Shown: positions 42,805 through 51,810 of the stretch, piece by piece
How positions within the stretch are numbered: position 1 is the stretch's first letter
Layout of the letters: every line of letters starts with the position of its first letter
Source of the DNA: Clostridium sp. CAG:567
GTDB lineage: Bacteria; Bacillota; Clostridia; TANB77; CAG-508
Reading direction: 5' to 3'
DNA length: 64,000 bases
Assembly (NCBI GenBank): GCA_000437855.1
Contig: FR902206.1
Coordinates: 7,139-71,138 of the forward strand
The notes under the pieces: generated by a model
What the model was told of the DNA's origin: nothing
The model's input: only the letters and a program-made list of their open reading frames with translations
Databases searched by the model: none
Made by a program: the position numbers and the translations under genes

Positions 42805-42844
42805 TCTTCCAAATGTTTACATATAAGCTTTTTTGAGATATAAT
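42805..42844 (+). promoter_or_regulatory. promoter of lysS, with shared 20-nt box
   Basis: TTTACA (42816-42821) and TATAAT (42839-42844), spacing 17. The 20-nt stretch TCTTCCAAATGTTTACATAT (42805-42824) recurs exactly at the promoter of the M50 protease gene (44462-44481). Confidence 0.75.
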
Positions 42845-42881
42845 ACTATTGGTAAATAATAAATAAAAGGAGAGTTTGCGT

Positions 42882-44381
42882 ATGGAAGAAAAAAATATAA
42901 ACAACCAAGAACAAGAATTAGATTTAAATCAACTTATGAAAATAAGAAGAGAAAAGTTGGTAAAATTACAAGCTGATGGTAAGGATCCTTTTGAAATTAT
43001 AAAATTTGATAGAACACATAATAGTAAGCAAATAAAAGATAATTTTGAAGAATTAGAAGGAAAAGATGTTACAATAGCAGGTAGAATAATGGCTAAACGT
43101 ATAATGGGAAAGGCATCTTTCTGTCATATTCAAGATAATGAAGGAAGAATACAAAGCTATGTTAGTATAAATGATTTAGGAGAAGAAAGCTATAAACAAT
43201 TTAAAGAAGATGATATTGGAGATATAATTGGAATTACCGGTTTTGTATTTAAAACTAAAACTGGTGAAATTTCTATACATGCAAAAGAAGTTACTTTATT
43301 ATCAAAATCACTAAGACCATTACCAGAAAAATTTCATGGATTAAAAGACACTGATTTGCGTTATCGTCAAAGATCAGTTGATTTAATAATGAATCCAGAA
43401 GTAAAGGAAACATTTAAAAAGAGAACAGCAATAATTAAAGAAATTAGAAAAGTATTAGATGAAAAAGGTTTTATGGAAGTTGAAACACCAATACTACAAA
43501 CAATAGCAGGTGGAGCATCAGCAAGACCATTTATTACTCATCATAACACACTAGATATTGATATGTACCTAAGAATTGCAACAGAATTATACTTAAAAAG
43601 ACTTATAGTAGGTGGATTTGATAAAGTATATGAAATTGGCAAAAACTTTAGAAATGAAGGAATGGATATAAAGCACAATCCAGAATTTACATGTATAGAA
43701 CTATATGAAGCATATACAGACCTAGAAGGTATGATGAATATAACAGAAGAAATAATTAGAAAATGTGCTAACAGAGTATGTGGAACAGGAAAAATTACGT
43801 TCCAAGGTGAAGAAATAGATTTAGAATCACCATTTAGAAGAGTTACAATGATAGATGCAATTAAGGAAGTTACAGGAGTAGATTTCCATGCTATAGAAAC
43901 AGATGAACAAGCACAAGAAGCTGCTAAAAAGTTAAATGTAGAAATAGACCCTATAAAAACAAGCAGAGGAGATATAATTGTTCAAATATTTGATGAAAAA
44001 GTTGAAGCAACATTGAGACAACCAACATTCTTATATGAATACCCAATTGAAAATTCACCACTTACTAAAAAATGCAAAGATAATCCAAAAATGACTCAAA
44101 GATTTGAATTATTCATTGCAGGAGGAGAATTTGCAAATGCTTACTCAGAGTTAAATGATCCAATAGATCAATATGAAAGATTTTTAAAACAAGTAGAAGC
44201 TAGAGAAGCTGGAGATGAGGAAGCAAATATGATGGATACAGACTTCATAGAAGCTCTAGAATATGGTATGCCTCCAACAGGCGGTATGGGAATGGGAATT
44301 GACCGTTTAATAATGCTACTTACAGATTCAGCATCTATTAGAGATGTACTTTTATTCCCTACAATGAAACCATTAAACTAA
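42882..44381 (+). CDS. lysS: lysyl-tRNA synthetase (class II)
   Basis: 499 residues. N-terminal OB-fold anticodon domain (VTIAGRIMAKRIMGKASFCHIQDNEGRIQSYV), then the class II core: motif 1 region KEIRKVLDEKGFMEVETPILQ, motif 2 GKNFRNEGMDIKHNPEFTCIELYEAY, motif 3 GMGMGIDRLIMLLTDSASIRDVLLFP. I use ATG 42882 after AAAGGAGAGTTTGCGT rather than the TTG two codons earlier. No T-box leader is present upstream. Charges tRNA-Lys. Confidence 0.97.
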   Translation: MEEKNINNQEQELDLNQLMKIRREKLVKLQADGKDPFEIIKFDRTHNSKQIKDNFEELEGKDVTIAGRIMAKRIMGKASFCHIQDNEGRIQSYVSINDLGEESYKQFKEDDIGDIIGITGFVFKTKTGEISIHAKEVTLLSKSLRPLPEKFHGLKDTDLRYRQRSVDLIMNPEVKETFKKRTAIIKEIRKVLDEKGFMEVETPILQTIAGGASARPFITHHNTLDIDMYLRIATELYLKRLIVGGFDKVYEIGKNFRNEGMDIKHNPEFTCIELYEAYTDLEGMMNITEEIIRKCANRVCGTGKITFQGEEIDLESPFRRVTMIDAIKEVTGVDFHAIETDEQAQEAAKKLNVEIDPIKTSRGDIIVQIFDEKVEATLRQPTFLYEYPIENSPLTKKCKDNPKMTQRFELFIAGGEFANAYSELNDPIDQYERFLKQVEAREAGDEEANMMDTDFIEALEYGMPPTGGMGMGIDRLIMLLTDSASIRDVLLFPTMKPLN

Positions 44382-44404
44382 AATAAAACTATATACAATA
44401 ATAT

Positions 44405-44439
44405 AAAAACGAAAGTAATAATTATTTACTTTCGTTTTT
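44405..44439 (+). terminator. terminator of lysS
   Basis: A 14-bp stem (AAAAACGAAAGTAA with TTACTTTCGTTTTT) with a 7-nt loop and terminal T-run, 24 bp after the stop. Confidence 0.9.
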
Positions 44440-44461
44440 ATGTATTGCAGTAAAATTAATA

Positions 44462-44501
44462 TCTTCCAAATGTTTACATATTTTTAAATTTGAGGTATAA
44501 T
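44462..44501 (+). promoter_or_regulatory. promoter of the M50 gene, with shared 20-nt box
   Basis: TTTACA (44473-44478) and TATAAT (44496-44501), spacing 17. The upstream 20 nt are identical to the lysS promoter box at 42805-42824. Confidence 0.75.
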
Positions 44502-44541
44502 ATTAAATGTAAAATTGAAAAATGAAAGGCTTGAATATTAT

Positions 44542-45270
44542 ATGAATTTTGATAATAGATATGTATATATAATTTTAGCTATTATAGTATTGGCAAGTGT
44601 AATGGGTGGAGGATTTGACTTATTAAGTATATTATTTACAATACCAGGAGTACTTTTAGCAATTACATTTCATGAATATGCACATGCTATAGTTGCATAT
44701 AAACTAGGAGATGATACTCCAAAGGTACAAGGAAGACTTAGCTTAAATCCATTTACACATTTAGATCCGATTGCAGTTGTTTTGCTAGTTTTTACACATA
44801 TTGGATGGGGAAGACCAGTAGAAATAAATCCAAATAATTTTAATAAAAAAATATCAGCAAAAACAGGTGAAGCAATTGTCGCAGCTGCTGGACCTATTAT
44901 GAATTTCTTACTAGCTATAGTATTAACAATAATATTATATGCTTTACAAATATTTGCAACTAATTTTGTTAATATTTCAAGAATAGGAATAATTATATTT
45001 ACAATGTTACAATATGCTGTAATAGTAAATGTAGGATTAGGAGTATTTAATTTAATACCATTACCACCACTAGACGGATCAAAAGTATTAATGGCATTTT
45101 TACCATACAATGCTAAAAGATGGTTTGAAAACCATGAAAGAACTTTTTATATAATATTTTTAATTATTTGGATTACACCGATTGCAGGTGAAATTGTATC
45201 ACCAATAATAAGTGCAGTTAGTTATGGAATTAGTAGTATGGTACTTAATTTATTTAGTATATTTATGTAG
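44542..45270 (+). CDS. site-2 protease family membrane protein (M50B, YwhC-like)
   Basis: 242 residues from ATG 44542; TTG 44515 in the same frame is possible but lacks a ribosome site. Membrane helices at about 10-45, 96-130, 145-170 and 195-235. The zinc motif is ITFHEYAHAIVAYKLGD (HExxH) and the second-site motif is NLIPLPPLDGSKVL (Asp ligand). Small members of this rhomboid-independent S2P group cleave or process membrane substrates that are mostly unknown. It shares a transcript with tsaD (14-bp gap). Confidence 0.88.
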   Translation: MNFDNRYVYIILAIIVLASVMGGGFDLLSILFTIPGVLLAITFHEYAHAIVAYKLGDDTPKVQGRLSLNPFTHLDPIAVVLLVFTHIGWGRPVEINPNNFNKKISAKTGEAIVAAAGPIMNFLLAIVLTIILYALQIFATNFVNISRIGIIIFTMLQYAVIVNVGLGVFNLIPLPPLDGSKVLMAFLPYNAKRWFENHERTFYIIFLIIWITPIAGEIVSPIISAVSYGISSMVLNLFSIFM

Positions 45271-45284
45271 AAGGAAATTAAAAA

Positions 45285-46274
45285 ATGAAAGATATATTAA
45301 CCTTAGGAATAGAATCGAGTTGTGATGAGACTTCAGCTTCTATAGTAAAAAATGGAAGAGAAGTTCTTTCAAATGTTATAAACTCACAAATAAAAATACA
45401 TGAACAATTTGGAGGAGTAGTACCAGAAATAGCTTCTAGAAATCATATAGAAGCTATTTCAAATGTTGTAAAAGAAGCAATAAAACAAGCTAATATTACA
45501 ATGAATGATATAGATGTAATAGCATGTACCTATGGACCAGGTTTAGTTGGTGCTTTGTTGGTTGGAGTATCTTATGCAAAGGCATTAAGTTATTCTTTAA
45601 ATAAGCCACTAGTTGGAACAAACCATATACATGGACATATAGCTGCAAATTATATTAGTCACCCAGAACTAGAACCTCCATTTTTATGTCTAGTTATATC
45701 AGGTGGACATACTCACTTGGTACATATAAAAAGCTATTCTGAGTTTGAAGTGTTAGCTAAAACAAGAGATGATGCAGTGGGAGAGGCTTTTGACAAGGTT
45801 GCAAGAGTAATAGGACTAGGGTACCCAGGTGGACCAAAAGTTGATAAGTTAGCAAAAAAAGGAAAACCAACCATTGAGTTACCTAAGACTCATATAGATA
45901 ATTTGGATTTTAGTTTTAGTGGAATAAAAACAGCAGTTATAAATTTACACCATAAAACTCCAGATATTAATAAAGCAGACTTATGCAATAGCTTTGAAAA
46001 AACTATTACAGAAGTACTATTAGACCATACTCTAAGAGCAGCAAAAGAATTAAATATAACTAAAATAGCATTAGCAGGAGGTGTATCTGCAAATAGTTAT
46101 ATAAGAAATGAATTTTTGAAATTAGGTGAAAAAGGATATCAGGTTTATTATCCGGAACCTGTATTATGTACAGATAATGCTGCAATGATTGCTTCAGCAG
46201 GATATTATACATATACAGCGGGAAATATATCAGATTTGACTTTAAATGCAATACCAAATCTAGGAATAAATTAA
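45285..46274 (+). CDS. tsaD: tRNA threonylcarbamoyladenosine synthase subunit TsaD
   Basis: 329 residues of the ASKHA fold: GIESSCDETSASIVKNG at the start, iron ligands in HIHGHIAANYI (about 111-115), SGGHTHLV, and LAGGVSANSYIRNEF, with CTDNAAMIASAGYYTY near the end. With TsaB/C/E it makes t6A37 on ANN-reading tRNAs. Third-from-last conserved Asp (TDNA) is present. AAGGAAATTAAAAA precedes the ATG. Confidence 0.96.
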   Translation: MKDILTLGIESSCDETSASIVKNGREVLSNVINSQIKIHEQFGGVVPEIASRNHIEAISNVVKEAIKQANITMNDIDVIACTYGPGLVGALLVGVSYAKALSYSLNKPLVGTNHIHGHIAANYISHPELEPPFLCLVISGGHTHLVHIKSYSEFEVLAKTRDDAVGEAFDKVARVIGLGYPGGPKVDKLAKKGKPTIELPKTHIDNLDFSFSGIKTAVINLHHKTPDINKADLCNSFEKTITEVLLDHTLRAAKELNITKIALAGGVSANSYIRNEFLKLGEKGYQVYYPEPVLCTDNAAMIASAGYYTYTAGNISDLTLNAIPNLGIN

Positions 46275-46292
46275 AAAGAAAAGGAATAAAAC

Positions 46293-46985
46293 ATGGCAAT
46301 ATATGTAATAGCTGACTTGCACTTATCATTTTCTCAGGATAAGCCAATGAGCATATTTGGAGAAAGTTGGGAGGGGCATAGCGATAAAATAAAAAATAAT
46401 TGGATATCAAAAGTAAAACAAGAGGATACAGTTGTGTTGCCTGGGGATTTTTCATGGTCTATGCATTTAAAAGACACATATAAAGATTTTGAATATTTGA
46501 ATATGTTACCAGGTAAAAAACTATTATTAAAAGGAAATCATGACTACTGGTGGACTACTATTACAAGTATGAAGAAGTTTTTGAAAGATAATAAATTTGA
46601 AAATATAGACTTTATATATAACAATAGTTTTTTGATAGAAGATAAGATTTTAATAGGTACCAGAGGATGGAACTTATTAGATACAGAAAATGATAGTAAA
46701 ATGATAAAAAGGGAAAATATAAGATTAAAACTTGCAATAGAACAAGGAATAAATCAATATGGAAAAGAAAAAGAAATAATAGCATTTATGCATTATCCAC
46801 CAATAACTAAAAAAAATAAAACATCAGAATTTATTGATACATTAAAACAATATGGAATAAAAAAATGCTATTATGGACACTTGCATGGTAAATCACATCA
46901 AGATGCAATTGAAGGATGCGTTGATGGAATAAATTTCAAACTTGTAAGTGCAGACTATTTGAATTTTGATTTGATTAAAATATAA
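46293..46985 (+). CDS. metallophosphoesterase
   Basis: 230 residues with calcineurin-like metal motifs: IADLHLSF (DxH), VVLPGDFSWSM (GD), LKGNHDYWW (GNHD), MHYPP (H) and GHLHGKSH (GHxH). The substrate is unknown; close relatives are annotated only as serine/threonine phosphatase-like. It follows tsaD by 18 bp and ends the transcript before the tig promoter. Confidence 0.9.
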   Translation: MAIYVIADLHLSFSQDKPMSIFGESWEGHSDKIKNNWISKVKQEDTVVLPGDFSWSMHLKDTYKDFEYLNMLPGKKLLLKGNHDYWWTTITSMKKFLKDNKFENIDFIYNNSFLIEDKILIGTRGWNLLDTENDSKMIKRENIRLKLAIEQGINQYGKEKEIIAFMHYPPITKKNKTSEFIDTLKQYGIKKCYYGHLHGKSHQDAIEGCVDGINFKLVSADYLNFDLIKI

Positions 46986-46994
46986 GCATAAACA

Positions 46995-47023
46995 CTTGAA
47001 ATACTTGAAAAATGTGGTATAAT
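46995..47023 (+). promoter_or_regulatory. promoter of tig
   Basis: TTGAAA near 46994-46999 and TATAAT near 47017-47022 (GGTATAATATAAA), spacing about 16-17, 40 bp before the ATG. Confidence 0.55.
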
Positions 47024-47060
47024 ATAAAAGCTAATTATTTTTTGAAAGGAAGATTATAAA

Positions 47061-48344
47061 ATGAGTGTAAAAGTAGAAAACACAGAAAACAAAAATGAAG
47101 TAAAATTAAGTTTCGTAGTAGAAGCAGAAAAATTTGATGAAGCAATGAAAAAAGTATATGCTAAAACAGCTAAATACTTTACTATACCTGGATTTAGAAA
47201 AGGTAAAGCACCAATGAATATGGTAGAAAAACAATATGGAACAGAAATATTCCACGAAGATACATTTAATGAACTAGTACCAGAAATTTATGAAACAGCA
47301 ATTAAAGAAAATAATATTCAAGTTGTAAGCAATCCTGACATAGATATTACTCAAATTGGAAAAGGAAAAGACCTTATATTTACAGCAATAGTACAAATAA
47401 AACCAGAAGTAAAATTAGGAAAATATAAAGGTATAGAATTAAAGAAAATTGAGTATAATGTATCTGATCATGATATTGAACATGAATTAGGACACATGGC
47501 AGAACATAATGCAAGATTAGTAAGCATAGAAGATAGACCTGTTGAAAAAGGAGACATAACAGTTATTGACTTTGAAGGTTCTATTGATGGTGTACCTTTT
47601 GAAGGTGGAAAAGCTGAAAAACATGAACTAGAAATTGGAAGCAATACATTTATTCCTGGATTTGAAGATCAAATAGTTGGAATGAAATTAGAAGAAGAAA
47701 AAGATATTACAGTTACATTCCCAGAAGATTATTTTTCTAAAGAACTAGCAGGAAAACCAGCTGTATTTAAAGTAAAATTACATGAAATTAAGAAAAAAGA
47801 GCTTCCAAAAATTGATGATGAGTTTGCAAAAGACGTTAGTGAATTCGAAACATTAGCTGAATTAAAGAATAGTATTAAAGAAAGAATGCAAAAAGCAAAC
47901 GAAGAAAAAGCTAAATATGAAATGGAAGATGCTGCGCTAAAAGCTGTTAGCGACAATGTAGAAATAGACATTCCATCTGGAATGATTGATGCTGAAATTG
48001 ACAACATGATGAAAGACATTGAACAAAGATTACAATACCAAGGTTTAACATTAGCTCAATATTTTACACTATCAGGAAAAACAGAAGCACAAGTTAGAGA
48101 AGAAATGAAAGAACAAGCTAAAAAAGCTGTTAAATCTAGATTAGTAATAGAAGCAATTATTAAAGCAGAAGACATAAAACCAGAAGAAAAAGAAGTTGAA
48201 GAAAAACTTAAAGAAATGGCTAAAAACTATGGCAAAACTGAAGAAGAAATGTCTAAAAATGAATACATAAAAGAATATATTGAAAATAATATGAAAGTAG
48301 AAAAAGCAATAGAATTCATCGTTAACAATGCTAAAATAAAATAA
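47061..48344 (+). CDS. tig: trigger factor
   Basis: 427 residues, normal length. N-terminal ribosome-binding domain with the GFRKGKAP loop (here PGFRKGKAPMNMVEKQYG, about 45), central FKBP-type PPIase domain (VEKGDITVIDFEGSIDGVPFEGGKAEKHELEIGSNTFIPGFEDQIVGM), and a long helical C-terminal chaperone domain. It binds nascent chains at the 50S exit. First of the tig-clpP-clpX cluster. AAAGGAAGATTATAAA precedes the ATG. Confidence 0.97.
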   Translation: MSVKVENTENKNEVKLSFVVEAEKFDEAMKKVYAKTAKYFTIPGFRKGKAPMNMVEKQYGTEIFHEDTFNELVPEIYETAIKENNIQVVSNPDIDITQIGKGKDLIFTAIVQIKPEVKLGKYKGIELKKIEYNVSDHDIEHELGHMAEHNARLVSIEDRPVEKGDITVIDFEGSIDGVPFEGGKAEKHELEIGSNTFIPGFEDQIVGMKLEEEKDITVTFPEDYFSKELAGKPAVFKVKLHEIKKKELPKIDDEFAKDVSEFETLAELKNSIKERMQKANEEKAKYEMEDAALKAVSDNVEIDIPSGMIDAEIDNMMKDIEQRLQYQGLTLAQYFTLSGKTEAQVREEMKEQAKKAVKSRLVIEAIIKAEDIKPEEKEVEEKLKEMAKNYGKTEEEMSKNEYIKEYIENNMKVEKAIEFIVNNAKIK

Positions 48345-48390
48345 GTTTTAATTTAATTGATCAAAAGAGAAAGGTTGGTAATTAATAAAT

Positions 48391-48996
48391 ATGAAAGAAC
48401 AAAATAGTTTAGTTCCTTATGTTATTGAACAAACAGCAAAAGGAGAAAGATCTTATGATATTTTCTCAAGACTTTTGAAAGATAGAATTATATTTTTAGG
48501 TGAAGACGTTAATCAAACTTCAGCAAGTTTAGTAATTGCACAATTATTATTTCTTGAATCAGAAGATCCAGACAAAGAAATTCACTTATACATAAATAGC
48601 CCAGGAGGATCTATTACTGACGGAATGGGAATTGTTGATACAATGAATTATATTAAATGTCCAGTTTCAACTATATGTATAGGTATGGCTGCAAGTATGG
48701 GAGCAGTTCTTTTAGCAGCAGGTGAAAAAGGAAAAAGATTTGCAACACCAAATGCAGAAATTCTAATTCATCAACCATTAATTGGTGGTGGCGGACTATC
48801 AGGACAAACAACAGAAATTAAAATACACGCAGACCACATGGTAAAAACAAGAGAAAAATTAAATAAGTTCTTAAGCGAAAGAACAGGTCAACCATTAGAT
48901 ATAATTAATAAAGACACAGAAAGAGATAATTACATGACAGCAGAAGAAGCACTTAAATATGGATTGATTGATGGCATTATGGAAAAAAGAATTTAA
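48391..48996 (+). CDS. clpP: ATP-dependent Clp protease proteolytic subunit
   Basis: 201 residues. Catalytic triad: Ser in CIGMAASMGAVLL (about 102), His in EILIHQPLIGG (about 127), Asp in NKDTERDNYMTA (about 176). The N-terminal propeptide is short (MKEQNSLVPYVIEQT…). It forms the barrel that degrades proteins fed by ClpX or ClpC. It follows tig by 46 bp and precedes clpX by 35 bp. Confidence 0.97.
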   Translation: MKEQNSLVPYVIEQTAKGERSYDIFSRLLKDRIIFLGEDVNQTSASLVIAQLLFLESEDPDKEIHLYINSPGGSITDGMGIVDTMNYIKCPVSTICIGMAASMGAVLLAAGEKGKRFATPNAEILIHQPLIGGGGLSGQTTEIKIHADHMVKTREKLNKFLSERTGQPLDIINKDTERDNYMTAEEALKYGLIDGIMEKRI

Positions 48997-49031
48997 TTAA
49001 AAACAAAAAATGGAAAGGAAATTAGCTGAGA

Positions 49032-50342
49032 ATGACAAATAAAACTAAAGGCGTAAAATGTTCTTTTTGTGGTAAATCACAAGAAGCAGTAGGTAGAATT
49101 ATTGCAGGACCTGGAGTATATATTTGTGATGAATGCATAAAAGTATGTAACAATATTTTAGAAGAAGAAATATATGAAGATGCAGAAATGACATACACAA
49201 CTAAAGTCGAAGATAAACTACCAAAACCAGCTGAAATAAAAGAAGTTTTAGACTCGTATGTAATTGGTCAAAATGAAGCTAAAAAAACGCTATCTGTTGC
49301 AGTATATAACCATTACAAAAGAATAAATCACCAAGAAGAATCTGATGATGTAGAATTGCAAAAAAGTAATGTTTTATTATTAGGACCTACAGGTTGTGGA
49401 AAGACTTTATTAGCACAAACACTAGCCAAAATATTACAAGTTCCATTTGCAATTGCAGACGCAACAACATTAACAGAAGCAGGTTATGTTGGTGAAGATG
49501 TCGAAAATATTTTACTAAAACTTATTCAAGCAGCTGACTATGACATAGAAAAAGCAGAAAAAGGAATTATATATATTGATGAAATAGATAAAATTTCTAG
49601 AAAATCTGAAAATCCTTCAATCACTAGAGATGTTAGTGGAGAGGGGGTGCAACAAGCTTTGCTAAAAATAGTAGAAGGAACTGTTGCATCAGTACCACCA
49701 CAAGGTGGCAGAAAACACCCTCATCAAGAATTTATACAAATAAATACATCAAACATATTATTCATTTGTGGAGGAGCTTTTGAAGGACTTGAAAAAATAG
49801 TAAAAGATAGAATTGGTCAAAAATCAATAGGCTTTGGAGCTAAAATTGAAAGTAATAAAGATATAGATAAATATAAGGTATTTGAACAACTATTACCACA
49901 AGATTTGTTGAAGTTTGGTTTAATACCAGAGTTTGTTGGAAGATTACCAATTATAGCAACATTGCAAGAATTAGACAGAGATGCCTTAATTGATATTGTT
50001 ACAAAACCTAAAAATGCGTTAGTAAAGCAATACCAAAAATTGTTTAAGCTAGACAACGTTGATTTAGAGTTTGAACAAGAAGCATTGAATTTAATAGTTG
50101 ATAAAGCGATTGAAAGAAAAACAGGAGCAAGAGGTTTACGTTCTATTATAGAAGAAATTATGAGAGACATTATGTTTGAAATTCCTTCCAACCCTAAAAT
50201 AGAAAAATGTATAATAACTGAAGAAACGGTTAGAAATGGAGAACCTCCTAAAATTATTATAAATAATAATAGAGAGATTATTGAGCCTAAGACTGTTAAA
50301 GTTAAAAGACAGGCAACAACTAAAAAAATTGGAACCGCATAA
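49032..50342 (+). CDS. clpX: ATP-dependent Clp protease ATP-binding subunit ClpX
   Basis: 436 residues. N-terminal zinc domain CSFCGKSQ … CDECIKVC, Walker A LLGPTGCGKTLLAQTLAK (about 118), Walker B IIYIDEIDKI, the pore loop GYVGEDV, and the ClpP-binding loop (IGFGAKI). It unfolds substrates for ClpP. GGAAATTAGCTGAGA precedes the ATG; spacing is slightly long. A terminator directly follows. Confidence 0.97.
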   Translation: MTNKTKGVKCSFCGKSQEAVGRIIAGPGVYICDECIKVCNNILEEEIYEDAEMTYTTKVEDKLPKPAEIKEVLDSYVIGQNEAKKTLSVAVYNHYKRINHQEESDDVELQKSNVLLLGPTGCGKTLLAQTLAKILQVPFAIADATTLTEAGYVGEDVENILLKLIQAADYDIEKAEKGIIYIDEIDKISRKSENPSITRDVSGEGVQQALLKIVEGTVASVPPQGGRKHPHQEFIQINTSNILFICGGAFEGLEKIVKDRIGQKSIGFGAKIESNKDIDKYKVFEQLLPQDLLKFGLIPEFVGRLPIIATLQELDRDALIDIVTKPKNALVKQYQKLFKLDNVDLEFEQEALNLIVDKAIERKTGARGLRSIIEEIMRDIMFEIPSNPKIEKCIITEETVRNGEPPKIIINNNREIIEPKTVKVKRQATTKKIGTA

Positions 50343-50373
50343 AAAATGTCAAATATTTGTTTGACATTTTTTT
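50341..50373 (+). terminator. terminator of tig-clpP-clpX
   Basis: Stem ATGTCAAA/TTTGACAT with a 6-nt loop, then TTTTTTT, overlapping the clpX stop. Confidence 0.85.
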
Positions 50374-50455
50374 GTTTGTATGCTATTATATAAAAGAATA
50401 CGAAAAACTGGATATATTAACCAGTGCAAGAGATAAAATAAGGAGTGATGTTATT

Positions 50456-51115
50456 TTGGCTAAAAAAAAGGACCCAATGTCAATTAATAAAAGAGAAAAA
50501 GCAATATTAAGATTTATTGAAAAACAAGTTGAAGAAAAGGGATATGCACCATCTGTAAGAGAAATAGGAAAAGCAGTTGGATTAAAATCAACAGCAACAG
50601 TACATGGGTATTTAGCAAAATTATCTGAAAAAGGATACATAAAAAAAGAAGACCAAAAAGGTAGAACTTTGCGCTTATTAAAAGGCGGAGATGGAGAACC
50701 AGTAAAAAAACATGAAGATAAAAATTATTATACTGGAAGAGAAATGGTTGATGTTCCTGTTATTGGCAAAATAACAGCCGGAGAACCAATACTAGCAGTA
50801 GAAAATATTACAGATACATTTCCTATTCCAATTGATTTTGTTGGAAACAGTGAAAGTTTCATGCTTACAGTTAGAGGAGAAAGCATGATAGAAGCAGGTA
50901 TTTTAAATGGGGACTATATTTTAGTTAAAAAACAAAATACAGCTTTAAATGGAGAAATAGTTGTAGCATTAATAGGAGATGAAGCAACAGTAAAAACATT
51001 TTATAAAGAAAAAGATCATATAAGATTGCAACCACAAAATAGCACTATGGATCCAATAATTGTACCAACATGTGAAATTTTGGGAAAAGTTGCAGGAGTA
51101 TTTAGAAAACTATAA
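50456..51115 (+). CDS. lexA: LexA repressor
   Basis: 219 residues from TTG 50456 (AAGGAGTGATG upstream; earlier in-frame starts would add a tail unlike LexA). Winged HTH MSINKREKAILRFIEKQVEEKGYAPSVREIGKAVGLKSTATVHGYLAKLSEKGYI. The Ala-Gly cleavage site is in KITAGEPIL. The catalytic Ser is in VRGESMIEAGIL and the Lys in EATVKTFYKE. It represses SOS genes and self-cleaves with RecA. I could not find a standard GAAC…GTTC box upstream. Followed by an unknown membrane protein, likely in the same transcript. Confidence 0.94.
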   Translation: MAKKKDPMSINKREKAILRFIEKQVEEKGYAPSVREIGKAVGLKSTATVHGYLAKLSEKGYIKKEDQKGRTLRLLKGGDGEPVKKHEDKNYYTGREMVDVPVIGKITAGEPILAVENITDTFPIPIDFVGNSESFMLTVRGESMIEAGILNGDYILVKKQNTALNGEIVVALIGDEATVKTFYKEKDHIRLQPQNSTMDPIIVPTCEILGKVAGVFRKL

Positions 51116-51131
51116 ATGAAAGGGGTATAAT

Positions 51132-51653
51132 ATGAGCGATTATTTGTCAATATGGATATATAATAGTAGACCTAGAGTAAAAGTACTTTTATGCTATGTA
51201 TTACTGTTTTTAATAGTGTTTGTATTTTCAAATATAATGATATATTTATATACTAAATCATTATATAAACCTATGGAAAAATATGAAGTGAATATAGAAA
51301 CACCTCAAGTAACAGTTAATGTAGCAGAAGCAACAAACGTAAACGGTAATGTAAAAGGAACTATTAAAAATACTACAGAAGAAAGAGTTACAGATAAATA
51401 CTTAAGATTTGACTTTTATACGCCAAGAGATGTTAATATAGGAACAAAATATTTGAAAATAGATAGTTTAGAGGTTGGAGAAGAAAAACAATTTGAACTT
51501 GGATTTAAATATGATAATGTAAGTTCAGTAAAAATTACAGTTGCAGGTAACGATGATGTATTAAAAGCTACACCTGAAGAATTAGAAATAACTCCACCAT
51601 TTGGTCCAGCCGGAATATTACAATTGGTATTTTTAGGAAGGTTATTTGTATAA
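51132..51653 (+). CDS. membrane-anchored protein, unknown
   Basis: 173 residues. One membrane helix at about 18-40 (VLLCYVLLFLIVFVFSNIMIYLY), then an extracellular beta-rich domain (EVNIETPQVTVNVAEATNVNGNVKGTIKNTTEERVTDKYLRFDFYTPRDVNIGTKYLKIDSLEVGEEKQFELGFKYDNVSSVKITV) resembling FxLYD/immunoglobulin-like folds. A hydrophobic end (GPAGILQLVFLGRLFV) follows. GAAAGGGGTATAAT precedes the ATG, 16 bp after lexA. No known family. Confidence 0.65.
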   Translation: MSDYLSIWIYNSRPRVKVLLCYVLLFLIVFVFSNIMIYLYTKSLYKPMEKYEVNIETPQVTVNVAEATNVNGNVKGTIKNTTEERVTDKYLRFDFYTPRDVNIGTKYLKIDSLEVGEEKQFELGFKYDNVSSVKITVAGNDDVLKATPEELEITPPFGPAGILQLVFLGRLFV

Positions 51654-51670
51654 AATAATAAAATCAAGGT

Positions 51671-51703
51671 AAAATAGAGTATAAGATTATACTCTATTTT
51701 TTT
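51671..51703 (+). terminator. terminator of the lexA operon
   Basis: Stem AAAATAGAGTATA/TATACTCTATTTT with a 4-nt loop and TTT after. Confidence 0.9.
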
Positions 51704-51810
51704 ATTTAAAAAATATTAAAAAATACATTGCTATTTTAAATGCTTTGTAATATAATTGTAACAGAATTGTAATAAAAACGAAATGTGCTTTGTCGAAAGG
51801 AAAGATTTAA

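Noticed and set aside
42785..42881. T-box leader before lysS
   Set aside because: Only about 40 bases lie between the -10 box and the start codon. No T-box sequence or antiterminator is present.
50374..50455. LexA box upstream of lexA
   Set aside because: No GAAC…GTTC dyad could be found there; the ATATT…AACCAGT region has no clear symmetry.
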